Positions 21,552-31,400 of a stretch of DNA of 44,118 nt are shown piece by piece. Made by a program: the position numbers and the translations under genes. Source of the DNA: a virus. Each line of letters starts with the position of its first letter. Within the stretch, counting starts at the first letter, position 1. A model generated the notes under the pieces. It did not search any database, was not told where the DNA came from, and saw only the letters and a program-made list of their open reading frames with translations. Location of the stretch: positions 1 to 44,118 of the IMG/VR virus record IMGVR_UViG_3300042290_000330; one strand, written 5' to 3'.

Positions 21552-21823
21552 CCAAGAAAGACGAACGCACCGGAAACGGTCCAGGGAAGGGCAAGGCTTC
21601 CATCAGCTCCACCCTCTGCGTCGAAGTCCTCGCCGCCATGGACTTTCTTGCCAGGGAAAGCGGGCTTTCCCGCGGGGGCTACATCAGCGCCGCGGTCACG
21701 GCCTCAGTCCTCGCCGGGACCACGTTCCCCCGAGTGACAGGCACCGGGAAGATCCCCTCGAACACACTCCAGAAAGCACGGAGAGCAGCAGAGAAAGACG
21801 ACCGCAATCGCCCGCCAAGCTAG
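21548..21823 (+). CDS. Ribbon-helix-helix-like regulator B, 91 aa
   Basis: The core GKGKASISSTLCVEVLAAMD, then FLARESGLSRGGYISAAVTA, aligns without gaps to regulator A, with the same length and the same G-K-G-K-x-S-I-S entry. The start overlaps the lipoprotein stop as ATGA. The pair looks like a tandem duplication with a lipoprotein between. Changes at the first strand (TLCVEV for TIPNDI) suggest a different DNA specificity. Confidence 0.72.
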   Translation: MTKKDERTGNGPGKGKASISSTLCVEVLAAMDFLARESGLSRGGYISAAVTASVLAGTTFPRVTGTGKIPSNTLQKARRAAEKDDRNRPPS

Positions 21824-21848
21824 GTTTTAAGGCGTTTCGCAGGGCATA

Positions 21849-21868
21849 AAAGATTTCTAAAGATTTCT
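21849..21868. promoter_or_regulatory. Tandem decamer AAAGATTTCT x2 in RadC leader
   Basis: Two exact head-to-tail copies of AAAGATTTCT lie in the 130-bp AT-richer gap before the RadC gene. They could be an operator for one of the RHH proteins, which often bind tandem half-sites. No clear promoter hexamers were found. Confidence 0.35.
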
Positions 21869-21953
21869 CTTGCGTTCCAGTGAGATCCCGTGAGAGAGTA
21901 GAAGCCGAACAAGAAACCGGAAGAGCCAACCGAACAAACGGGCACCGTCAAAA

Positions 21954-22445
21954 ATGCAAACCGCATACACCACCGCAGACGAGACAACGACCTTCGAGAT
22001 CCGCGTCTCCCGAGTCCGGGAAACTCCCGGCGCATCCATCAAGATCGACCGCGCAGGCGTCGCCTTGGAATATTGGAGGAATACAATCGCGTCGTCGTCA
22101 TGGCACGACGCCGAAAAGGAAATGCTTGTCGTTCTCCTTCTCGACACCAGGCATAACGTGATTGCTCACAACCTCGTGAGCCTTGGAAGCCTCAACGAGT
22201 CTATTGCATACCCTCGTGAGATCTTCCGACCAGCTATCGCGGGGGCGGCTTACGGCATCGTCGTGATGCATAACCACCCGTCGGGAGACCCGAGCCCAAG
22301 CGAGGCTGACCGCCGCTTGACCCGACGCCTTGCGGAGTCCGGGACCCTGCTTCAGATCCCGATTGTTGATCACGTCATCGTTGGGGCCGCGAATAACCCC
22401 GACAAACCTCCTTACTTCAGCTTCCGCGAGGCCGGACTCCTCTAA
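21954..22445 (+). CDS. radC: RadC-like JAMM/MPN domain protein
   Basis: The 163-residue protein has the RadC fold with the full JAMM metal motif: E56 in AEKEML, then HNHPSGDPSPSEAD with H106, H108, S110 and D119. Family members are predicted metal-dependent hydrolases carried by many phages and islands; despite the name, a role in repair is unproven. The N-terminal HhH region of long RadC proteins is absent, as is common for the phage forms. It lies in the lysogeny/accessory arm. Confidence 0.9.
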   Translation: MQTAYTTADETTTFEIRVSRVRETPGASIKIDRAGVALEYWRNTIASSSWHDAEKEMLVVLLLDTRHNVIAHNLVSLGSLNESIAYPREIFRPAIAGAAYGIVVMHNHPSGDPSPSEADRRLTRRLAESGTLLQIPIVDHVIVGAANNPDKPPYFSFREAGLL

Positions 22446-22464
22446 CACCCAACCGAACCACACC

Positions 22465-22917
22465 ATGACAACTCAACACAACCCAGCACTTGCCGCACTT
22501 CGCCGCCACGTCACTGGAGCGATTGAACGAGGCGAAGCACAAGCAATCGTAGAAATTAAACCATCAAAGAGAGAGCAACAGCACACCGCGGGGCCATGGA
22601 AAACCGGCACACCTATCAAGGGGAGATTCTGCGTTTATGGCGGACGAAATGGGGTGGGAATCTGCGTTATGCAGAACACCCAAACAATAAGTGAATGGGA
22701 ACGAGAAAAGTACGGCGAGCACGAGTTAAATCTGATTGCCGACGCCAATGCCCGATTGATCGCGGCCGCACCCACCATGCTTTCCGCTCTACAGACAGCG
22801 CTCGAAGTCATGGGTGACACCTACGACGCCAGGGACAGCGACGACGACGGGGAGTCAATCCGCGACATCATCACCGCCGCAATCGCAGCGGCTACCGGCG
22901 AGGAGGTGCAGGGATGA
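22465..22917 (+). CDS. Phage protein with 'HTAGPW ... ANARLIAAAP' domain, 150 aa
   Basis: The start MTTQHNPALAALRRHV is preceded by CAACCGAACCACACC. Residues 45-55 (HTAGPWKTG) and 97-112 (DANARLIAAAPTMLSAL) form a pair seen in many small phage proteins of unknown function (T-P-G-P-W, then A-N-A-x-L-I-A-A-A-P-E-L-L). A terminal acidic segment with AGGAGG in its last codons provides the Shine-Dalgarno site of the next gene, which starts as ATGA. Confidence 0.8.
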   Translation: MTTQHNPALAALRRHVTGAIERGEAQAIVEIKPSKREQQHTAGPWKTGTPIKGRFCVYGGRNGVGICVMQNTQTISEWEREKYGEHELNLIADANARLIAAAPTMLSALQTALEVMGDTYDARDSDDDGESIRDIITAAIAAATGEEVQG

Positions 22918-23087
22918 ACCTCCGCCGAGTCAAAGACCTGTCGCGCCGTGACCACCTGCGCCGCCTCGCCTCCCTTAAAGAGCAACCGAAGACCAGCACC
23001 TGCCGGGCATGGATCGCCATCGTCAACAACCGCTGGCACTGGTCCAGCCCCTCGAACCTCCAACTCCCCAACCCCTTCAGAAACTAG
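22914..23087 (+). CDS. Small basic protein, 57 aa
   Basis: The sequence begins MNLRRVKDLSRRDHLRRLAS and contains NNRWHWSSPSN. It overlaps the preceding stop as ATGA and has AGGAGG ten bases before its ATG. It is strongly basic, perhaps nucleic-acid binding; no family is recognised. Confidence 0.6.
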   Translation: MNLRRVKDLSRRDHLRRLASLKEQPKTSTCRAWIAIVNNRWHWSSPSNLQLPNPFRN

Positions 23088-23138
23088 ACAACCCCACCAC
23101 AACGCCACACACTAACCACACCAACCACAACAACACCC

Positions 23139-23414
23139 ATGAAAACTGAATACACCCGCCAGCAGCTCCTTGACCTCATAGAAACCACAAAGGGGGGCGT
23201 CTCCCTCGACTACCAGACCTCGAGCGGCGTCCGATCCACGCCCTTTAGACTGTGCAATTTAGAGGGCGACGTTCTCATTTCCGGAGAACTCGACATGACT
23301 ACCGACGAGGACGGATTTACGAGCGAGTTCACCGAAGCCCTCTTCCAAGAGTTCCGCGGCGACCTCGCCAGCGTCACCGAATACAAGAACCTCGTGGCCG
23401 GAATGAAAGCATGA
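23139..23414 (+). CDS. Hypothetical protein, 91 aa
   Basis: The sequence begins MKTEYTRQQLLDLIETTKGG with a beta-rich middle (LCNLEGDVLISGELDMT) and a C-terminal helix. It is preceded by a 51-base leader almost free of G and T (23088-23138) instead of a Shine-Dalgarno site. The function is unknown. Confidence 0.65.
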   Translation: MKTEYTRQQLLDLIETTKGGVSLDYQTSSGVRSTPFRLCNLEGDVLISGELDMTTDEDGFTSEFTEALFQEFRGDLASVTEYKNLVAGMKA

Positions 23415-23605
23415 GCCACCAGGACGCCAAGGCCACCGCGCAGCAGGTCATCCGTGACCTGCTTGCCAAGCACCCACCGGGATTCGTCGTCATGGTGATC
23501 CGGGCACTGACCAGGATGCAGCGAGCGAACCCCGACATCACCGTCTTCAGCCAGCCCCAGAAACCCGGCGCAACACCTCCCGAGAAACACCCACCACGGG
23601 AATGA
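23411..23605 (+). CDS. Small protein before attP, 64 aa
   Basis: MSHQDAKATAQQVIRDLLAK forms an amphipathic helix; the C-terminus is Pro-rich and runs up to the attP region. The start overlaps the preceding stop as ATGA. It might be an integration accessory factor, but no motif supports this. Confidence 0.55.
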   Translation: MSHQDAKATAQQVIRDLLAKHPPGFVVMVIRALTRMQRANPDITVFSQPQKPGATPPEKHPPRE

Positions 23606-23631
23606 CTACCAGCCCCTCCAGCCTCGCCAAA

Positions 23632-23651
23632 GTGTAGCATACCGCGTAGCA
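23632..23651 (+). promoter_or_regulatory. Integrase arm-type sites, left arm (2 copies of GYGTAGCA)
   Basis: GTGTAGCA (23632-23639) and GCGTAGCA (23644-23651) lie 12 bp apart, on the far side of the tRNA-like core from the integrase. They have the same orientation and sequence as the three sites at 23823-23857. Confidence 0.7.
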
Positions 23652-23679
23652 CGAGACCGCCGAAAGAGAGAGAAAGATG

Positions 23680-23718
23680 ATTACGAATGAGATGCTCTAC
23701 CGACTGAGCTAAAGCGGC
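23680..23718 (-). other. attP: attP core: 5' half of a tRNA-Thr (CGT)
   Basis: Read on the minus strand from 23718, the first 39 bases fit a bacterial tRNA. The acceptor strand is GCCGCTT, the D-arm is GCTCAGTCGGTAGAGC, and the anticodon arm TCTCA-TTCGTAA carries anticodon CGT at positions 34-36. After position 39 the sequence no longer pairs with the anticodon stem, and no T-arm (GTTCRANYC) follows. It is therefore a partial tRNA copy ending just after the anticodon loop. It lies 152 bp upstream of the integrase between two groups of arm-type repeats, so it is the likely integration site. Confidence 0.82.
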
Positions 23719-23822
23719 TTTGAAAGTGTTGGTGACTGAAACCCTCTGATTTTACTCTGTTGCGGCGTCAAAATGCTTCCCACTAGAACCCACCAGAGAC
23801 CACCATTCTTAACCTGCTTGAC

Positions 23823-23857
23823 GTGTAGCAGAACGTGTAGCAGGTTGGGGCGTAGCA
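23823..23857 (+). promoter_or_regulatory. Integrase arm-type sites, right arm (3 copies of GYGTAGCA)
   Basis: GTGTAGCA at 23823-23830 and 23835-23842 and GCGTAGCA at 23850-23857 are spaced 12 and 15 bp, directly before the integrase start. With the left pair they flank the tRNA-like core, as arm-binding sites do in lambda-type attP. Their overlap with the integrase leader suggests autoregulation. Confidence 0.7.
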
Positions 23858-23870
23858 AGGAACTATTAAC

Positions 23871-25127
23871 ATGAGCACCGCTGAGAGATCCGAAATCGTT
23901 GTCGTTCACCGAGGGAAAAGCTACACGCTTTGGCGTCGCGGGGACAATCTCTATCTCCGCCTCCGCCGGGATGGCCGGGCAATCTGGAAGACCCTCGGGA
24001 CCAGCCTGAAGGACCAGGCCGTGAAACAGGCCAAGGTGGAGCTCGGCAAGCTGGAGAAGAACGACTGGAAGAAAGAGCCCAAGAAGCCCGTGACGGCCTC
24101 GACTACCGGTCTTGCCACCGTAGGCGATATCCTGGACCGCTACATGGCAGCCGAGCGGGACATCGCACCAGCCACCAGGAATAACTACATCTCCGCCATG
24201 GAGACCCTCCTGCGAGTCGTCACCGGCAAGGATGACCCTCGAGTGCTCCCCTCCTCGATCCTCACCGAGGAGACCCTCGACAGCTATATTGCCAAGGAGA
24301 GGGCGAAAGGACGCCCTGACCACTCCATCCATGCCAGCCTTACTCAGGCACGGTGCATCATCAGCCCCAAGGTCATGTCACTCTACAAGGGCCTCATCCT
24401 CCCGAACCTCGACGGCTTCCGGGCCAAGCGAGACTTCAAGGGCGATCGGGAAGCGGGATTCATCCCCTTCACCAGGGAGGAAGTGATGGCCCTAGAAAAC
24501 AAAGGCAACGAGCTGCTGAAAGCCCGGTCCCCTCTTTGGATCGTCTATGTCTTCATGTCCAGACTGGCGCTCCGCAACAACGAAGTGGCGCGGGCCAAGT
24601 GGAGCGACATCAGCGAGGGAGTCGAGTACGAAGAGGGCAAGCCGGTGAGCAAGCGCTACCTCCGCGTCGTCGGCCAGTACGCCGAGGCCATCCCGGCACC
24701 CGTCGAGATCAGCGACGACCTCTGGCAGCATCTCCGGACATTCAGGCCGACCACCTGCACCCACGAGATCAGCATGGACAAGAACGGAGAGCCGCTCCCC
24801 TGCGACACCTGCACCCATATCGTCCCGGCCAAGAACAAGACCGAGCGCTTCGAGATCTGCGAACGAGGGATTAACGACGCCATGCGCGATCTAATCAAAG
24901 GTCGTAGGAAGATAGCCTATGAGCTGAGGCGCTGGGCTGGTTCACTCATCTACACGGTCCACGGATCCGACGCGGCCAGGGATACCCTCCGGCACGCCTC
25001 CGTTGTCACCGTCACGAAGTACTATGCCAAGGAATTGAAGGGAGTACGGAGCGCCAGGCCGAGCGATCTCCTGAATATCTACGGACTACCAGCCACCACA
25101 CCACCACCAACCACACCCACCCCATGA
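23871..25127 (+). CDS. int: Tyrosine recombinase (integrase)
   Basis: The 418-residue protein has an arm-binding N-terminal domain (residues 10-60, YTLWRRGDNLYLRLRRDG), a SAM-like core-binding domain (80-185) and the catalytic domain. Catalytic residues are R235 (LALRNNEVA), R353 in AYELRR, H375 in LRHAS and nucleophile Y384 in TKYYAKE. The usual His of the HxxR box is Tyr350, a known tolerated change in some members. An insert at 296-316 with C296, C311, C314 and H316 could bind zinc. The gene follows the attP region and its stop overlaps the next start as ATGA. It should integrate the phage into a host threonine tRNA gene. Confidence 0.95.
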   Translation: MSTAERSEIVVVHRGKSYTLWRRGDNLYLRLRRDGRAIWKTLGTSLKDQAVKQAKVELGKLEKNDWKKEPKKPVTASTTGLATVGDILDRYMAAERDIAPATRNNYISAMETLLRVVTGKDDPRVLPSSILTEETLDSYIAKERAKGRPDHSIHASLTQARCIISPKVMSLYKGLILPNLDGFRAKRDFKGDREAGFIPFTREEVMALENKGNELLKARSPLWIVYVFMSRLALRNNEVARAKWSDISEGVEYEEGKPVSKRYLRVVGQYAEAIPAPVEISDDLWQHLRTFRPTTCTHEISMDKNGEPLPCDTCTHIVPAKNKTERFEICERGINDAMRDLIKGRRKIAYELRRWAGSLIYTVHGSDAARDTLRHASVVTVTKYYAKELKGVRSARPSDLLNIYGLPATTPPPTTPTP

Positions 25128-25423
25128 AGACAACCACCACCATACTATCCACCCTCATCCTTGCAGTTTCTGCAATGAATTGTGCAGCCCAGGACTGCGA
25201 TTTGGAGGACGTCGGAATCGCCACCATCGTCGGCGGACAGGGCACCGGCGGCGTCCAGCAGATCAATGACAATGGGAGGAATGCCTTTGTCGCCGGAGAC
25301 GGGAAGGGCTCGGGCGTCATCTACAAGGATCGAGGCCCCACCTACATCCAGAAGATAGGCGACGTGACCTTCATCGTCCCGACTGCGAACCCTCCCGCTG
25401 GCCAGCGGAACCGGCAGCGGTAA
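25124..25423 (+). CDS. Exported small protein coupled to integrase, 99 aa
   Basis: A signal peptide (residues 1-22, MKTTTTILSTLILAVSAMNC) precedes a Gly-rich mature part (TIVGGQGTGGVQQINDNGRN, then a short beta-rich end). The start overlaps the integrase stop as ATGA after the codons for a Pro/Thr tail (ATTPPPTTPTP) that double as an A/C-rich leader. The mature protein could be periplasmic. Expression with the integrase suggests a prophage-encoded conversion or exclusion factor. Confidence 0.75.
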   Translation: MKTTTTILSTLILAVSAMNCAAQDCDLEDVGIATIVGGQGTGGVQQINDNGRNAFVAGDGKGSGVIYKDRGPTYIQKIGDVTFIVPTANPPAGQRNRQR

Positions 25424-25448
25424 CTACTAATTGTAAACGTTTTAGTAG
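25424..25448. terminator. Hairpin between convergent operons
   Basis: CTACTAA and TTAGTAG pair around an 11-base loop directly after the stop of the exported protein and 35 bp from the end of the giant late gene on the other strand. The stem is short and weak. It is the only candidate for a bidirectional stop in this 59-bp convergent gap. Confidence 0.4.
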
Positions 25449-25482
25449 AAGATTGGTAGATACCCCTAGCTCCAGCGGTAGG

Positions 25483-28400
25483 TTATCGGCTCTTTGCCCA
25501 GGCTGATTTCATCCCGTCGGTGATCCCGTTGATCGTGCGGACGGCTCGGGCACCGGCGGCGACATCCCCCTTCTCGACAGCGGAGCGCATCGCCTCGATC
25601 TGCGGGCGGTAGATTTGACTGTTCCACTGTTTCAGGACAGCGAAGCGGAGCGTCTGCTGAGGCGTCCGTTTCTCGGCCAGCTTCTGGAGCCATGAGTATT
25701 CACGGGTGGCGGTGCGGACATCCTCCGAGAGATCGACGCGGACCTGGGCGATTGCCTTCTCCTCACCGGCCACCTCATCCCGGTCACGCTCAGACTCCCC
25801 GGCGTCGGTGATCTTCAGGAATCGGTTGATCGGCGCGGTCGAGGAGACGGCGAACTCCGAGACCGTGTTGCTCTTCTCATCATAGCGCAGGAAGTTGGAG
25901 ACACCCATCTTGTCGAGCGAATGGATGACCATCTTCTTGGCAGCGGGCCAGCCTCCCGCCTTCAGCTCGTCATCAGTCAGGATCGAGCGCCCGCGGTGCT
26001 CGTCGATCGGATTCATCCCGGCGGCATAGGTGGCCCACTTGGCCGGCAGTGAGAGGAAGGGGTTGAGCGAGGGCAGTTCCCCTTGAGGAACGGCCATGAT
26101 CTGGCCGAGGCCGATTCCCGTCTTCTCCCCCTTGAGCTGGCGGAGCGTCGAGGTCAGGCCGTAATAGACCATCCCATTGATGGCGCGGTCCACCTCATCG
26201 ACAGGCCAGCGGAAGTAGGCCGTCTTCGAGCCATAGTCTCCCGTGGTCGTGGTGCCGACAGGGATCGAGTGATAGGCATAGACATCGCGGTCGGGGATCT
26301 TCCGGAAGATCCCGGCCATGTCATCCCCGAAGAATCCCTCCCTGGCGAGGACCGTCATCACCGTCGTCAGGAATCCCCCGAAGAACAGATAACTCAGGAG
26401 ATAGTCGGCCTGCGACTTGCGCCCCTTCTCCCGTCCGGCGAGGAGCTTCATCGAGGACTCCCAGGAGCGCATCGTGATATTGATGAAGGGGAAGAGAATC
26501 CCCGGCGTCGAGATCCCGTTCCCCTTCTTCATGTAGTTAGGGACGCCCATGTAGTTGCGGACATAGGCGGCCGCCTCACGGGTTGGCCAGCCGAGATCCT
26601 TGGCGAGCACCTTGTAGGCCGAGACCTTGGGGAGAGCCTCCATGATCTGCCCGGCAAACTGGATCGAGCGCAGATAGGAGAGGACCGGCTTGACGAACCA
26701 CTTGCGGGACCATGCCGGTTGATCCTCGGCCGGGAGCATATTGTATTGGCGGAGGATGTCACCGAGGGCACCGTGGGAATCGGCCGTCGCGTAGAAGGAC
26801 TCATGCGGCCCCACCATCGCCCCGTTCTGGAGCATCTCGATCAGGAGATCATCGGCCTGACCGGAGATCCGGTTGACCAGGGGGGAGGACCCGATGTTGA
26901 CCGGGATTGCGGCCAGCATCTTCCCGAGAGCCATGCCGATGGCGCTCCCGACATAGCTTCCCACCTGACCGGCGGCCACGGCCGCGGCGGGACCCCCGAC
27001 GAATCCGATGGTCGATCCGACAGCGGTGCCGACGACGCCTCCCGCCGTGGTGGCGAGAGCCTCGCGCCCCTGCGGCTGGAGCATGGCGAGCCCGAGCTGA
27101 TAGGCCGTCTGGCCGAGGATCCTCCCACGGGTCTTGTCCGGGGCATTCCGCATCGTGCGGAGCAGATCGCGCATGGGGGAGAGAGCGAGCTGGAAGGAGG
27201 GATTGTATTTGATGATGAGCGGGTAGGCGGCCGAGCTCCAGAGGAAGGAGAGCGCCTGCATCAGTCCGTCCTGGTGGGCTGGACTCATCGACTCGAAGAC
27301 ATCCGCATAGCGCTCCGGTAGGTGGACCCCGCGGAGCTTCCCGTCCACGCGGTAGGTGAGCGTCTTCCATCCCACCTCGCGGGTCGGCACCGGCACATTG
27401 CGGCGACCATCCCAGCGCATCTCGGCATCTTGGATCAGACCGGAGAAGTTCTCCTTCATCCAGTTGAAGAAGGTAGCCTTGGCTTGATTGGATTGGGCGG
27501 CGCGGCGCATGGCCGCCATCTTCAGGACGGATTGTGTGTAGGGATTGGCGACCTGGTCGAGCGTCCCCACCTGCTTCACGATCCCGGCCGGGACATAGCG
27601 GTCGGCATACTTCAGCGGGGTGAATGTGGCGTAGGCATCCTTGTTCGGGACCAGGAGCGTCTCGTAGATCTCCCGGGAGATGATCCCCGCATCGACAGCC
27701 TCCGAGAGGACCGAGAAGATCTTATCGTGGAATGCCTCGGCTGCCTGCTGGAGGGCGGCCCATTGCTCCGGTGACATGTCGGCACGCTGCTGGTCGAGGA
27801 GAGCCTGGGCGATGACGGGATCCTTGCCGTCGGGATTGGCAATGACCGTCCGGCCGGTGACTTCGATCTCACTCTCCTGCTCACTGGCCTTGCCGACTTG
27901 GCGTTCCACCTCGATGCGCTCATTGGCGATACGGTAGTTCTCCAGGTAGATCCCTAGGTCATCATCGGTCAGGCCGACTTCCTGCAGGATGGGGGAGACC
28001 TTGGCCGTGATCTCCATGAGATCGGCCTGCACAGAGGAGTTGGCCAGCGGCATCTCCTCGAAGAGCCAGTCCATCCGATCCTCCGGCTTGAGGGGCTGGC
28101 CGGATCGGCGCTTCTGGTGCATCAGCTCGATGGCTGGCTGGGCGTAGAAGTAATAGGTATCCTTGGCCCGCTCCCAGAGACGGCGGGGTGACTTGGCCCA
28201 TGCCTTCATGGCGGCGGAGCGGCGCTTGACCAGCTCGCTTGCCTTGGCATAGCCAGCCCTCGACTCGGCAAGCCGGGTCCGGTTGACGGCCTCGGGGCCC
28301 TTGGCCAGGAAGGTCTGGATGGCGGCGATGGCTTCGGCCACCTCCGGCTTCCGATCGACGAGGTCGAAGAATGCCTTCCAGAATTTAGGGGCTCGGGCCT

Positions 28401-31400
28401 CCAGATCAGCCGGAGAGTTGAAGAGGACCGAGACAGCATCGGCGTAGAGTTCTACGGCGCTCACACGATACTTGTAGTAGCTCGATTTCTTACTGGCCGT
28501 CTCGGCACCGAACGGCTTCCACCAGTCGGAGAGAGCGATCAGCTCGGCGCGGATCTCCTTGTTCGATCCCCCTATCTCAGGAAGAAGGTTGCTCTTGAAT
28601 TTGGAAAGCGTCGCCAGCCTGCCCAGGATATTCCCACGCTTGAGTGACTCGTCGGGGAGATAGTCGATCCAGTGACCGATCTCATGGGCGAGCGTCATTG
28701 CGACTGATTGGGGATTGGAGAAGAGAGAGGCGCGGAGAGCGATGCGTCCCTTGCCGACAGGGTAGAAGAGACCCAGCGACTTCATCCGGCGGCGGACCTC
28801 GGGTGACATGCCGGTGGCCTCGCGGAACCATCGGATCAGCTCGGGTGCCTCGGTGGGGAGCACGCGGTCGGTGGCACCGAGGACCTCGGGCATCTCCCAA
28901 CCTGGCCCGCGTGACATGACCGTGGCCTCCTTGGGGATGGAGGGATCGGCGGCGGGGGCTCCACGAGATCCACCCTGCGGGCCGTAGTCGGCGGTGCCTG
29001 AGAATCCCCCCGAGAACATATCCCCTTGATTGCGGTCGGCTTCCTCCTGGGCGAGGCGCTGGCGCTCGGCCTCGGCGATCTCGGCGGGAGTCGGTTCAGA
29101 AGCTACCTGACCGGTCAGGCTGAAGGGCATGTCGGCAGGGGCAAAGAGATTCCCCTCCCCATTGGTGGCGATATTGGGGGTGGCCGGTGCCGGAGGTGCC
29201 ATCTCGGCGGCGGCCTGCTCGGGCGAGACGCCGGAGAGTTCGGCCATGATCTCCGGATCGGTGTAGAAGGTCTTGTAGCGGGCGGCGAGCTGCTGGAGCT
29301 CGGCCACGCGGTTGAGGATTCCCTCCGGGTCCTTGACATTGACGCCCAGCTTGGCGGCGGCCTCGGGTCTCTTGGCTGCGGACTGGACAGCGGCGATCTG
29401 CTCATTGATCTCGCGCACCTTGGAGGCGGCGGACTTGGCGATCTCCTCACCCTTCTGGAGGGCTGCGTCACTGGTCCCGAAGAGATCCCCTTGGGATCCC
29501 TGAGCGGCCAGATCCTTGCTGGCGCGGATGTATCCCAGGTATCCCGTCAGGGCATCCCCGGAGAGATTCCGCTTGGTGGCAGCATTGATGCCAGCCCGCT
29601 GGAGCTCGGCATCTCCCGGGGCTGCCTGGGCGATTGTTACTGCTTGGGCTTCTTTGATCCCTCCGGACTGGTAGAGCGCGTAGAGATCATCGCTCGCACT
29701 TTTGCCAAGCGCCCAGCCGGAACGGCCTTTCGCTCTTGCCAGAAGGCCTCCCGCTTCTGCTGCTGGCTGGTCGATGTTGCTGTTTCTGAAGTAGGTTGCA
29801 TAGTCGTTGACCTCACCTTGACCATCGCGGATGTTGAGCTCCGCGTCTAGGGTCATTGCGTCCTGTGTTAGGAATCCATCGGCCTCCCGGACGACCTGAG
29901 AGGGGATGGATTTCTCACCCGTGCGTCGGGCCAGATCGAGCCGGTGGCGTCCGGAGATCACCTCCAGATTTCCGTTAAGTCGTTGCCAGAGAACGATGTT
30001 CCCCGTGCCGAGCCGGTTGTATTTCCCGGCCAGCTCATTCCCCTGGACGACTCCGGTGGATCCGCTGGCATTCTTCTTAAAGTTGGGGACATCCTCCGAG
30101 AGGGTGATCTGATCGAGGGGCGTCTCGACCACGGGATACTCCGAGACGATCGAGCTGATCGAGGGTGTTTCTGAAGTGACGGGAGGAGCGGAGGGTGCCG
30201 GAGTGTCGCTGGCTGGAGTCAACTCAGCCAAGTCATCGGCGGGAGCTGGAGTGCTTGCTGGCGCGGATGGCTGACTCAGGTTTCCATCTGCCAGCGCTGG
30301 CCTGCCCGGCATGGCGATGGTTCCCTCGGGAGTGTTGGCCGGGACGGCATTGTTCCGATCCATGGTGAAGGCCCCGCTCGGTGCATCCTCGATCGGGATC
30401 AGCTCACCCAGATCAGCGGCCGCAGCGGGTCCTGCCGGAGCGTTCAGGTTTCCTGTTTCAGGTGTCAGGTTTCCATTTTCCCCCATCGCCACCTCAGTCT
30501 TGAGCGCTTCGGGTTTGCCCATGAAGGAGGTTCCCTGCATCCGCATGGTGCCTCGGGCAGTGGGTCCATACTCACCACGGACGGCATCGGTGACGCGGAG
30601 CGCGGTGGAGACCGCCTCCTCATCCATGGGAGAGAGGGATTCACCGGCCTGCTTCTTGGAGACGAGTGACTGGATGTCGCCCATCTCGTAGCGCTTGTTC
30701 TGAACGGTGAGCCCCGAGAGGAGAGCACCCATGACGGCGGACTGGAAGGAGGACTGGAAGGTAGGACCCTCGGGCGTCTCATCCCCGGAGGCGAGTGCCT
30801 GATCGGCCAGCCTCCAGGTGATGTCGGTGGCGGCACCGGTTCCGGCTCCGAGTCCGACGACCTTGCCTGCGAACTTGGCGGCTTCGAGCGCACCCTTGGT
30901 CTCGCGCACAAGCTGGATCCCCTTGATCAGATTGTAGGGGGCGGCGGGAGCGGTGATGGCGATGGAGGCCAGCTCACCGGCCGCATTGTATCCGGGCCGG
31001 GCCTCGCTGGCTGCGAGGTAGCTGGAGAACTCCGAGTCATTCTCGGCCAGTGTCTTGTAGAGGGCATCGTATCCGCGGCCTGCGGCATAGCCTCCCACGA
31101 TACCTCCGGCGGTGCCGGTGGCCAGGGCGGCGGGACCGGCTGCCATCCCGGCTACAGCGGGGATCGCGGCACCACCCAGGAATCCCATCGTGACGGCTCC
31201 ACCCCGGCCTGCTCCGTAGAGGAGGGCCTTCCCCTCGGGGGAGGATCCGGCCGTGGCTTCCAGATCCCGGCGGCGGCGTGCCGTCTCCTCGATCTTGGCG
31301 GCGTTGGAAGAGAGCTTGGAGAAGGTGGCTGGGTCGATCAGGCCATCGTCATAAGCGGACTGGACACCGGCTCCGTAGCGGAGGGGATCCAGCTCGATGC

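Noticed and set aside
23661-23718. A complete functional tRNA gene
   Set aside because: Only the 5' 39 positions fit. The anticodon stem cannot close after position 39, and there is no T-arm or acceptor 3' strand, so it is an att fragment.
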